Origin: Stercorarius parasiticus
Taxonomy: Eukaryota; Chordata; Aves; Charadriiformes; Stercorariidae
Direction: 5' to 3'
Assembly: GCA_013396915.1 (NCBI GenBank)
Contig: VWZL01002517.1
Coordinates: 1,137,181-1,201,180, forward strand
DNA length: 64,000 nucleotides
Part shown: positions 46,987 through 57,910 of the stretch, piece by piece
Position numbering within the stretch: the stretch's first letter is position 1
Layout of the letters: every line of letters starts with the position of its first letter
Notes under the pieces: generated by a model
What the model saw: only the letters and a program-made list of their open reading frames with translations
Databases searched by the model: none
Told to the model about the DNA's origin: nothing
Position numbers and translations under genes: made by a program

Positions 46987-49900
46987 TGCTGGAGCCCTGG
47001 TCTGTCTGAGCAAGTCTGAGGCTGGACTTACACAGACCTTCCCGAATGTGGAGGGACATTTTGCAAACAGGATCCCAAACGTGGCTTTGACAGGGTGCCA
47101 GCCGTGAGCCGTCAGCTTCCCTGTATTTCACTGTAAAATGTGCTCAATCCTAAGTGTCAGCAGTGCATTTGTCGTGCTGGTGTTTGCCAGCTGCACCGGC
47201 AGCAGGTTGATGTCCAGGGGCATCGCCTCCCATCACCGAGGAGCAGGGAAAGGGGAGCTGTGCTGGCTGCACCACGGGGCATCCCCACATTCCAGGGAAC
47301 GAAGGGCTGATGGGCTGTAGGAGGTGTGAAACCCCACGCCCTCGGGCTGGCCACCCACTCTGGTGTGTCAGCAGCTCCGAAACACAACTGCAAACGGCCC
47401 CTCGCTTCCACACCGGGCTCGGCTGCTCCCAGCAGCCCTGGGAGGACTGAGTCTGGCTCCAGCTTTATCAGCTCCCGCAGCGGTCGTTAAATTAAAGGGC
47501 TCTGGTTGGAGCCTCAAAGGCAGAAAGGATGCTCTGCCGCGGCGTCTGCGCTCGCAAAGAGGTAAATGAGAGCACACGATGTGCAGGGAGATTGTTGCAG
47601 GAGATGGGGCTTGATGAGATGAAGTTCATGTCTTTTCTGAAGGGGAAAATTTAGCGTCAAAAAGGATCGGCGCTCAAGAAGGTGGTAAAAAGTGATGTAC
47701 CTGAATACCTGGGGCAGAGGAGAGCTGCTGCCTCATTATCTGCCTCACTGCCTCCTAATAGAAAGCCCCATCTCCTTTGTTAACGGGATCAATAAAACTC
47801 ATTTCTCAATGGGTAATGAAATAGTACCTGTCCACTTAGAGTGATGCAGGTAATTGATGAAATCAGCTCTCGTCCTCCCCTGCATGTCCCCTCACATCTC
47901 ATTACCAGGTTCCCAGCACAAGCCCATCCATACATGGCCGGCTCCTGCGAACAATACCCTGCGGAAAACACTGGAGCAGATGGCCCCGTTCCCAGCAGCC
48001 GGGCCACGCTCCCTGTTGCAAGGACCAGACGTGCGGCTGCACAAACACCCTCCTCTGATGGGACGGTGGCAGATGTCTAAGGACGTGGGGAGCTGCTCCA
48101 GCCCCGTAGATGGGGGACACGCGAAATGCTCGACACCAGTCGTCCATGCTAAAAAAAATGGCAGTGGTTTTGTTTGGATTTTTCTTTGAAGAATGGATTT
48201 AATATGGAGTAAATTGAATTTAACCTTTGCTGTAAATGGAGGCACTTGTTTCTTTGAGTCCCAGGGGGAGTTTTCGTTAATTATACTGAGCCCAATGGCC
48301 AAGTTGGCAAGAAATTTGTTTCCAAGGGGAAAAAAAAAAGCAAGCCAAAGATGGCTTGCTTGTATGGTTTTCATATACAATAGGAAAAAAAAAATCCTAT
48401 TTCAGCATTAGGGATTACCAGTGAGTTTTGCCACCTGAAATATATCTCTGAAAATTATAGGCACCGTGGGCAAGCTGAGAGCAGAGGCAGGACCGAGCGC
48501 CGATGGGACCTGCCGCTGCTGCAGGACGGCAGTGCCCGACATGGTCCGGGCTCCATTCACTCCTGCTCATGGTCCTCCCAGCCCCCCAGTGTGCCCACCA
48601 ACTGTCCCCAAACCCACCAGGGCGCAGAAGCCTTCCTTCTCCCAGGGGCCTGTCTGCAGCCTGGAGCTCCAGCCTAGTCCACAGCCTGGGGCAGAAAAGC
48701 CCCTTTCTCAGCAAGGACTATCCAGATTTCTCTTTTCTCCCAAGCAACGCTGAGGTTGAGCTGAGTCCAACCAAGTGCTTCATGGTCCTCCATCTTCTGG
48801 TTTGTTTCTCAAGGACTGAAGGTGCCAGGGCAGGGCTCCAGTGGCACCAGTTTCCTAGGAAACACAAGGACTCCTGCCAAGGACAGGCCTGGAACTCCTT
48901 GAAGAGCTTGAGAAGCTGCCCAGGGAAATCATGCTGGACGTAGGCTGTAATGCTGCTAATGCAGAGCTGGGGCTGTTCGCAAAGACACTTCTTCAGCTAA
49001 AGCTTCAGTGAATTATTTTCGGTGTTGAAGCCCTCACCTAAGATGTGATGTTAGGAACAGAAGCTATTTAAACATAAGCCTTTGGAGAAGGCAACAGCAC
49101 CAATGAAAACCCATGTATGAAGGAGGACACCAGCACAATTCTCCAAGTTCAGATGTTTCTGGAAGGAAGGCAGGGAGAAATGGAGAAAAGGAGGGCAGTG
49201 CTTTTCAGTGGACTTCAGTTCACTAATTAAACTTTTCTTTAAAAAAAATGAATTTCTTTTAGGAGGGCAGTCTTCCTCATAGGGAAGTTGGTGGATCAGT
49301 TTCTCCCCCCGGCTGTGGAAGAAAACATGCGAGATGAAGGACAAGAAGCAATGCTGCGCCGAAGGAAAATGCTGAACAGCCGGAGGCACCTCCTGATGCT
49401 GAAAGGAAGATGCAGGTGCCTTCACGCCTGCTGCATAGAGAGCTCAACAAATCCAAAGGAATTTTCATGATAGTGCCATGCACATTTTAGAGATGAGAGA
49501 ACAGAAGGGATTTAACTGAGTCAGTCATGAAGTTCATTAGCTCAGTTCTTCATGTGAGGTTGCAATGTGTGAGGCACCAGCGATGTGGCTGTACAGAGAG
49601 AACCAGGCAGAAGAACGGGCTCTCGGACCTGGGTCAGTAGGAACTCACCGTGTAGTTGCTATTCTGTGGAAGCAGTGAATGCAAAAGGATAAATTTTTCA
49701 AGCTAAATCTACCAAAGACCTCAGGCTGCGGGTCAGAACACGCCCTGTAGGAAATACGAGGCCATGTCCCATCTAAAAAGCAACAATATAAAATAAAGTT
49801 CAATGATCCAAATATTTGGAATCCGGGGAAATTTTTAGGATTTAAGCTGTCTGATTGCTTTTACTTATGTTATTCTCTATCTTTTCTTCTTTTCATATTC

Positions 49901-50667
49901 ACTCTCTTTTCTGTTTTGCGTCTGTCTGCGTTGCAGAAGCGTCTTAATTTGACTTTCTGAGATACTTCTCACCGCAGACAAATATCTCTTTGGATATCTC
50001 ACATGGTCGTTTTTTCTAAATTTTAAATCTAAACTTCCCGCTTCCTCGCCTTAACATGTTGCTGAAACTAGCTGTGAACTGGCTGCTTGGACGAAATCGC
50101 TTCCCAAAAGCAGAAGTACCGATTCTGAACTGAAGCCTGGGAACAGAGAACACTCCTTGTGGCTGGGACCGATCTGTTTCGGCTCTTCTCTATGTGTCCA
50201 AGCAAAAGAATTCCTTTTACATTCATCAGTTTTCAAGAAAGCCTGGAAGAGGAGAAGAGATAAACGATTAGCAGAATCTAAATATAAAGACTTTCTTCAT
50301 TCTCAGAGCCTTTGTGACACGCTCTCTTGGGAAACATTCCCAACTCAAATGGAATTTCGCTCTGTTCTTCACAGATTTCGTATTGCTCTTGTGAAGCACA
50401 TGAAGCCTTTTAAAGTCATTAATTACGATGTCAACAACTGCACCACGACGAGAACACAGCAGGCATCTTGGAAATACAGGCAGGCATGGAAATATTAAAA
50501 AAAACAAACCTGAATATTAAACTTTCCGACCCAAACTCTGCAGCGCCGCGAGAAGGGAACCACTTCATCTGCAAACACTCTGCGGTGGCACCAGCACCAC
50601 CAGCACCGATGGCCTCATCCCATTCCCCTCTCCCACTCATCTGGATGAAGGTACATTGGGGTGAAAC

Positions 50668-50707
50668 ATATATATATATATATACACACACACACATATA
50701 TATATAT
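50668..50707. repeat. (TA)n(CA)n(TA)n compound microsatellite
   Basis: Alternating TA, CA and TA dinucleotides across about 40 bp. Confidence 0.97.
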
Positions 50708-52043
50708 TAACTGGCGCGGTGGCCCCGCTCCAGCGGCAGGAGCAGACCCGCAGACGGCTTGAAGACTCTGCCAAAACTCCCGCTCCCGTATTGCAGCCGG
50801 GCACTGTGATTTCTAACAGGTAAAGGAGTTCCTCGCATGCTTGGGAAAGGAAATACAGTCTGTAGAATTGCCTAGCAAATTGATTTTGCCCAAATCAGTA
50901 AATTGCCCTAAAGAAAGGAAAGCTCAACCCGTTAAAGGACTTGTCTACCTTCTTCCATGGTGTGCCAGGTGGTTTTTGAAACGCAGCTGTCAGACCATAA
51001 AACTCCTTAGCGGTGCTTCAATATCCTGTTAAGCAGATTATTTTAAGCATTGGACTTGTGCAAAGGCCGGGGTTTCCAGCTCCAGCCCATCACGGTGCCG
51101 TGGTGGCCGTGGGCTCCAGCCTGGCCCTGCTGGTGGGACGTCCAGCCCCATCGCTCTCCTGCTTCACGCCTGAAGCTGCTGAACAAGGCGACGCCGAGGC
51201 CAGGTTCATGCAGTGCGCGGAGTGCTGCTGGTGTGCCAAGAAATACCCACACTCCCTGAGGATTTGTGAGACCAAATCGAGACCTGGAGTGTTTGTCACC
51301 CTCTTGGTGACAGGGTGACCAAGAGAGTCCCCCCCCCTGCCTGACCCTCTGCCCCGAGGCTGGTAGCACAGCGGGGTTGTGGGATGAAGAGATGCCAACG
51401 TGGCAGAGAGATAGAGGCACAAACAGTTCACGCACTCAAAGCCAATAAATACGTGATGAAAGGCTTTGCATGAAATCAGATGGTGGAACTGACCTGAACT
51501 TCTCACTAAATGAGATTCGCAGCTGCGCTATAAATCACGGCGGGGAGCTGCGGAGAGGGTGGACATTCCCAACCCTTATACGGGACCCCGGAGGATCCTT
51601 TCCAGCTCATCTGCAAAAGAAGAATTCACAACAAAGATGCTCGTGCCAGCGTGATCGTCTCAGCTAGATATAGTGGTCTCCAGGGTGAGGATTTTGCAAA
51701 TCTAAATGAACTGATCGCGGACAGTTACTTGAAGAAGTTCAGAAAAATATATGTCTGAGAAACCAGGTGGGATTTGGTCTTGAATGTGGAAGACAACCTG
51801 AACTTCATACTGTTGCATCCTGAATAAGTATCACCGCGGCTAAGAACAGCAGCACATTCCTAAGAGTAAAATGCAGCTTAGTCTTGGATTTATAGATTTT
51901 CCTCAGAAACGTAGGTGTCCAGTTTCTCAGGGAATTGGTGATCTTCATTTTCTTGTGCTCCTCTGAAAATGACAGATTTGGGATCCAACAACTACTACTA
52001 CATACTTTGGAAATACTTTTAAATAAACTTTGTCTAGTTTTAG

Positions 52044-52140
52044 TAATTGCAGTGATGATAAATCAGGAAACTTAACTTAATAATTTAATTTATTAAATTA
52101 AATTTATTAATTTAATAATTGCAGTGATGATAAATCAGGA
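52044..52140. repeat. 25-bp direct repeat flanking an AT palindromic tract
   Basis: TAATTGCAGTGATGATAAAT plus CAGGA occurs identically at 52044-52068 and 52116-52140. Between them lies about 47 bp of TTAATTTATTAAATTAAATT-type sequence that is largely self-complementary. Confidence 0.9.
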
Positions 52141-52212
52141 TAAATCAAGAATTTTCTATGAAGGAGGGCTGGTAATTTAGGAATTAATTGTGTGCTGAGG
52201 CAGCGCTGGACT

Positions 52213-52386
52213 GAATTTCTTCCCAACATCTCATCTCAATCTCCCCTCTTGCAGTGTAAAACCCTTCCCCCTCGTCCCATGGCTCCCCTCCCTGCTCCAG
52301 AGTCCCTCCCCAGCTTTCCTGGAGCCCCTTGAGGGCCTGGAAGGGGCTGGAAGGTCTCCCCGCAGCCTTCTCTTCTCCAGGCTGGA
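52213..52386 (-). mobile_element. Internal CR1 LINE fragment
   Basis: Reverse CR1 from ATTTCTTCCCAACATCTCAT to CTTCTCTTCCAGGCTGGA. It matches the interior of the 9318 copy but lacks both the 3' tail and the 5' part. Confidence 0.9.
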
Positions 52387-53175
52387 CCCCTGCAGCTCTC
52401 CTGCGGGACCGGCACGGGCTCACCGCCGCGGGAGCTGGGCACTGGGAGACGCGGGGACCCGGAGCTGGGTTTGGCTGCGGCGAGGCTGGCGGGCAAGAGA
52501 CACGGATCTGCTTCCATTTTACACCACCTGGCTTTTTAGCGAGGCAGGAGAGAATCAGTATTTTCCTAGTGGAATACGATAAAAGGGAGGAGCAAAAATT
52601 GCATTTGTAAGTCAGCTACCGCACACGGTAGCAGATAAAAAAATTTTGAAGCACTCATCAGGCTCAAACTCGTTCCAGTGTCTCACCAAGACGTGCCGGC
52701 AATGGTCGAGAAGCTGTACCAGTACAAACCGCATCAGCTTCACTGGAGTTAATGCCTGCGAGGCCACCAAGTCCATAAATACCCAGGACCCCGGGCTGCC
52801 GTGTCCCAGCTCCGCCACAGACCGCCAGCAGCAGCGCGAGATGCAGCAGCTTCACGTTTCTGTGCTCGCGGTCAGCGGTGGCAGCAGCGGCCAGTCCGCG
52901 CATCCGCACCACGGGCGAGTGTCTGCACTGAAACGGAAAGTATGCACGGTATCACTTGACATTTTCTAGATATACAAGTTTATACAATTATGACAAATAG
53001 TGGATTTCAATTACAGCAACTTTCCTGTAAGTGAAAGCTGGAAGTTTCTTAGAACTGTTCTGACTAATGTGGTACGGCTCTTGGCTGCGCTACGGCTGGA
53101 AAACAAAAAAAGCCCTTCATCAAATGGTTGCAACTGCGACTGCAGCCAGTAAATGCCAAAAAAAGCTGAAGTGGT

Positions 53176-53420
53176 TTTACACTGAAAGAGGGGAGATTGA
53201 GATTCAATATTAGGAAGAAACTGTTTGCTGTGAGGGGGGTGAGCCCCTGGCCCAGGTTGCCCAGAGAAGCTGTGGCTGCCCCATCCCTGGAGGGGTTCAA
53301 GGCCAGGTTGGACGGGGCTTGGAGCAACCTGGGCTGGTGGGAGGTGTCCCTGCCCAGGGCGGGGGGGTGGACTAGATGATCTTTAAGGTCCCTTCCAACC
53401 CAAACCGTTCTACGATTCTG
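53176..53420 (+). mobile_element. CR1 LINE 3' end (~245 bp), running into a gap
   Basis: Forward CR1 from AAGAGGGGAGATTGAGATTC through GACTAGATGATCTTTAAGGTC to GTTCTACGATTCTG, where the Ns begin. It is a 5'-truncated copy with a normal tail up to the gap. Confidence 0.93.
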
Positions 53421-53475
53421 NNNNNNNNNNNNNNNNNNNNNNNNNNNNNNNNNNNNNNNNNNNNNNNNNNNNNNN
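53421..53475. other. Assembly gap (55 Ns)
   Basis: A run of N directly between two CR1 tails, so the local order may be unreliable. Confidence 0.99.
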
Positions 53476-53553
53476 TGCCCAGGGCAGGGGGGGGGGGAAT
53501 GGGATGGGCTTTAAGGTCCCTTCCAAGGTCCCAAACTGTTCTCTAATTCTAGG
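53476..53553 (+). mobile_element. CR1 LINE 3' tail fragment after the gap
   Basis: Starts TGCCCAGGGCAGGGG, then GGGCTTTAAGGTCCCTTCC and a degraded octamer tail. It is a second CR1 end within 60 bp of the previous one. Confidence 0.88.
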
Positions 53554-53968
53554 ATGGTAAAAAAGTCAGAAAGCAGACAGATGAGGATCACTCTTGTACA
53601 GAGCTTAAAACATCCTAGTCCCAAGTGTTTCAGCAGAAGTTGCACAGGTGACATTTTCTTTCAGCACAGGCCACTAACTCCTGTAGCCAAGCCCAGGAAG
53701 GAGGGAAGGAGCCGTGCCCCATGGGGAGAAGGTGGGCACAGCCGCGCAGCCGGCAAGGCAGGAGCATCACTTGTGAAGCCATCTCCGCCATTCAGGATTC
53801 AGCTTTTTCCAGCAGAACCCCCTCGCAGCCGACAGCGCGGAGGCTTCCCGAGGAGCAGGGAGCAGCTCCTTCTGCTGCTGAGTGGGGAAACGCACCTGGA
53901 CAAACGCCTCTGGAAGTGGCCACCAGTGCTGGTGGGCAGGGGGAAACATGCGCCTGCAGCATGGTCTA

Positions 53969-54050
53969 GTGGGAGGTGTCCCTGCCCATGGCAGGGGGTT
54001 GGAACTACATGATCTTTAAGGTCCCTTCCAACCCAAATTCTGTGATTCTC
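53969..54050 (+). mobile_element. CR1 LINE 3' tail fragment
   Basis: GTGGGAGGTGTCCCTGCCCA through ACATGATCTTTAAGGTCCC to ATTCTGTGATTCT. It is a short 5'-truncated copy. Confidence 0.92.
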
Positions 54051-57000
54051 TCGGGAGCGGTGTCTCCCCTGCCCCAAACAGGCTCTTGCATCAGCCTTTT
54101 GCTTCCCACCCTGGACCAGCGAGTCTGGGCACTGCCGCCGGGGAAGGGCAGGCGCAGGCAGAGCTTTCAGTGTCCAAAGCCAGCTCTGCTCTCACGTGTT
54201 CCTGAGACACTCGGTGTAAGGACAGGGACCGTCTGCCGTTGGCATCCCCCACCACCGGGATTCGCAGCAGACCAAAGGGCCGGGGCAGGGACCAGACCTG
54301 GATGTTGTGCGGGAGCTGTGGCACCGCAGCTCTGCCGCTTCCCCCCGAACGCCATCAGCCACCTCGCGGGCTGCACTTTCTCCACCAGACATGGCTAAAT
54401 GGGGCGTATTTCTAGGCTTAGTGCTACACAATTATTTTCCAGGGAACAAATGTAATCTTTATTCAACACAAGCCTGATCTGGGCCTCAACATAAGAAAGA
54501 CATTCCCCTTGAAGTGTAATGCAATCTGAATCCACAGCTGCAAAATCTAATGAAAGGATGAAACGCGCCCTTTTAACTTCAGAAAGAATGTGATCTGTGA
54601 AAGGCGTGATGGATCTGGGGTCAGCGCGGGAGACGGGGCAGATGGGATGACTCCAGGGAAGGCAGAGAAAGAAGGGATATTTAGGGAAGATCTCAAAGGA
54701 TTATCTTCTGTTCAGATGTATAATCGGCCTGTTGCATTCTCATACCATTCACTTCAACCCCTGCCCAGAAGAGGACCAGTTTCTGGCGGGCCCAAGGTGA
54801 GGCCAGCCCTCAGTGGTGGGGAGGACAATCTTAAGGCCAACTTCAGGCCGATACTGCCCGTTGTCAAGAAAATCATCGAACAACTCATTGAGAGCTTACC
54901 TGCTGGCCATTTCATCTCTCCTTTCCCCAAATAAACATTATAAGGGAAATTCACGTCTGCAGCAGCCAAAGAACTAGGAAACGCACAGGCTATTCATTTC
55001 ATGGTAGATACTCCTTTGATAGAAACCAGACACTCGTGTCCCTTTGCCAGCAGCCGAAGACCAAGCGTTGGCAGCGCAGGGCCTGGGGCTGGTTGCACAG
55101 CGCGGTGGCTGCACAGTTATCTGTGTTTTTCTGGTGTTCGAGAGACTCTCTGCGGCTGGGCTTTCACCGCTGACCGGGTGTAGGCAGTAACCGACATTTT
55201 GGGGAAACAAGAAAAACTAACCCAAAAGGTTGCACACAATGCCCAGCAACCTCACCAGCCCTGCCACAGGCTGCAGCGTGTCCTGCCTGGCCGGGAGAGG
55301 CCGGTGGCTCCGGCAGGGCCAGCGGGTCCAGCATAGGAGCCCATGTCCCCAGCCCCCACATTGCGGCTCTTCAGAGGATGGTCCTCAGGAGTGGCCCACG
55401 CAGACAGCAGCCGTGGCTCACGGAGCGCCCACATTTGTGCGCTAGACCCGGGAAAACCTCAGCAGGAGGACGGGCATCCTGATTGTGAAGCTGTTTTACA
55501 TAGCAACACTTTGTTGACTTGATTGCAAGAAGATAAATAATTCCTGAGCTGGAGCAAGGCTGAAGGGGTCAGCTCAGCCCCTGGTCCACCAAAACCAGAC
55601 ACATCAAGAGTGCAGGTCGTGCCAGGATGGCAGGACCCAGCCTGTGACCACCCCACTCCCCGCCCCAGGGCTGGTGGGTGTTGAGTTCTTGTCCCCCCCG
55701 CCATGTCCCTGACCTGCAGTTGGGCCCCCCGGGGCTCGGCTCTCCCCCCTGCCCCGGCCACCAGCCAGGCACAGGCACTACTGCAGCGCGGACGCTCCTG
55801 GATGCGACATTTCAGCGAAATCTGATTAAAAAAAATGTGATCTAATTTGGAAGCATTGATCAAGGATATATTCAGACAAATGAGGAATAATGACGGGGAA
55901 ATTACTTCTGGTTCCCGATCTCTTGGGAAGGGGGGGAAATGCAAGCTGCTCACCTTGGACTGCTTCACCCTGCTCCGGCCGGGACGCGGGGTTTCCAGCC
56001 CGTCACTGCCACCTAAGGGTGCGCATGGTCCCTTCGCATCTCCCCATCAACGCCTCCCGCACACAGGCACATCTTCAGTTTGCCCTTCCTAAAACTGCCC
56101 GCGTTCATCACTCATTACATCCCTGTTAGGGAAGACGCTACAAAACCCATCCAGACTGGGAACGTAGAAATTCAATCAGGTATTTAGTCTAAAAATGTTG
56201 TAACCACAAACATGAAAATTTAAGGGAGAGCTTAACGTGGAAGAGAAGCTGGTTTTCACTGGAGCGGGGAGAGCTATCAGTTCACACAACACAACCACAG
56301 GGCCTTCATCACCACTTGTGGGCTTTTCGAAGAATAACACCAGCTCCCCATTTCCATACCACCTACCAGCCCACGGCCTCTGCCGCGGCATACTCACTTC
56401 GCACCTGCTTTTATGATGTACTCGGCGATGCAAATCGGGAAACAAGGTGTTTGTTGGGTACGTGTACCTTCATCTCAGTTTTCCCAGGATTTAATCATTC
56501 GAGATAAGCAAGACTGCTCTGTGCGTGTGTCAATATATGTAATTGTTCGCTAGGCACGGCGCCTAGACAGGTTGACAGGATGGTCTTTGCACTCTGTACT
56601 TCTCACCAAAATGCAGTATTGACCCGCAATGGAAAGCAAAGTCTAAATTTTCATTACAACAAATAGAAGCCTTTACCTGCTGAAGCCCTGCCGAGCGCAG
56701 AGGCTGTGCCGGGCTCGGCGGTGCCTGCAGGCAGCGGCAGCAGCACCCTCCATGCCGGTTCCCCTCTCCGCGACACCGGTTCCTGGTCCTTGTGCCACCG
56801 CCGCCGCTCGGCAAAGCACGGCCCCACCGCTGCCCACCAGCTCCATCACCCCAAACACGGGCCCTGGGGGCTGACCCGCTGCCCGCCCTGTGGCGTCTGG
56901 AGCTTGCCAAGGTTTCTAAAGCTGCACTCAGAATTACATATGCGAAAGTGTACTTGCTGAAGTCCTGCAGAAATTCACACTGATGCAGTGCTTATGCTCA

Positions 57001-57265
57001 GAGTCGTAAACAGATCCAGACTGTACGGGAACGATATTTATCCTGTAGGAGTTAATAAAAAGCTACCTGCGATGTTTCGCTGACCGGCTAACCAAGAATG
57101 ACACAGAGGAACCGCCCTGAAGTCAGATCAAATACAGTCACTTCCATCCCACGCTCAGCCTCTGCCCGCGCTGCGCAGAGCCCCAGGGCCGGATTCTGCT
57201 CCAGCAACAGCCGAGTGACCCCTGCTCGGGGGTATCCCCCCCCAGCCCCTCCGCTCAGCTGCACG
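54051..57265. other. Unique intergenic sequence
   Basis: No gene recognised. A 114-codon plus-strand frame at 54590-54934 ends next to an AATAAA near 54932, but has no domain I recognise. A GC-rich block lies at 56700-56890. Confidence 0.55.
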
Positions 57266-57910
57266 TGGCCTGGTTTGAGTGATGCAGGACTCATTTCTCT
57301 TCCAACGCTGGGGAAAACCGCACTTCTAGAAGACTCCAGTGTCTGAATCTGTGACAGCGTTTCCTTTACAGCCAGCTCTGGGGTGCGGGTTTCAAGGTCT
57401 CAGTGTTTCCAGCTCCCCAGGTGCGGGGACGAGGAGGAGCGAGACCCGGGCACTTGCCCCGAGCTGCCGAGGGCATTATTTCACACCGTCAACGGCACAC
57501 GCCACAGAAATTAGACAGTTTGCTGAGGAGCTCTCTCTCTCTCTTTATAACGGCTGCCATCCTGAGCACTCCTCGCCCCGGTGCCGGAGCCCTGAGCCCT
57601 TCCCTTCCTCCCGCAGCCGCAGCGCTCGCAGGGTCCCGCCTTGGCTGTCCCTGCGGGGAGTGCACGGCTCCCGGTGAGGGAATGGGCTGGGGACAGTCTG
57701 GTGTATTTTATATTGGTGTCGGCATCAATACTGGCTCTTCAGTGTTATTAATGTTAATTATCTAGTCTTATTCTATTAAATCTGTTCGTATTTCAACCCT
57801 CGGGTTTCCTTGTTTTTCCCAGTTCCCCTTCCCAGGTGGGGAAGGGTTATCGGGTGAGAGAATAATTGTCTAAACGACAATTAATGGTTGTGGGTTCCCC
57901 AAACCATAAC
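57266..57910 (-). mobile_element. Solo LTR-like element, fuller copy (645 bp)
   Basis: Same family as 10577-11013 but in the opposite orientation, and it retains the ~240 bp missing there (57585-57827). On the minus strand it begins CGTTATGGTTTGGGGAACCC (the TG is mutated or starts 3 bp upstream as TGTCG) and ends ACTCAAACCAGGCCA. Flanks GCACG and ACACC match at only three of five positions, so the exact ends are less certain. A (TC)n run lies at 57531-57544. No retroviral coding sequence adjoins it. Confidence 0.72.

Larger units (their letters stand above)
46987..52212. other. Unique intergenic sequence with simple repeats
   Basis: No gene recognised. It holds two small hairpins at 48338-48401, a TA/CA microsatellite at 50668-50707, overlapping hairpins at 51295-51325 and an AT-rich duplication at 52044-52140. 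Confidence 0.6.

Noticed and set aside
46362..47009. 215-codon frame that looks protein-like
   Set aside because: Almost entirely CR1 sequence; the same peptide pattern recurs at other CR1 copies in the window.
54590..54934. 114-codon plus-strand frame ending next to AATAAA
   Set aside because: No domain recognised and no clear promoter or splice sites. RNA evidence would be needed.
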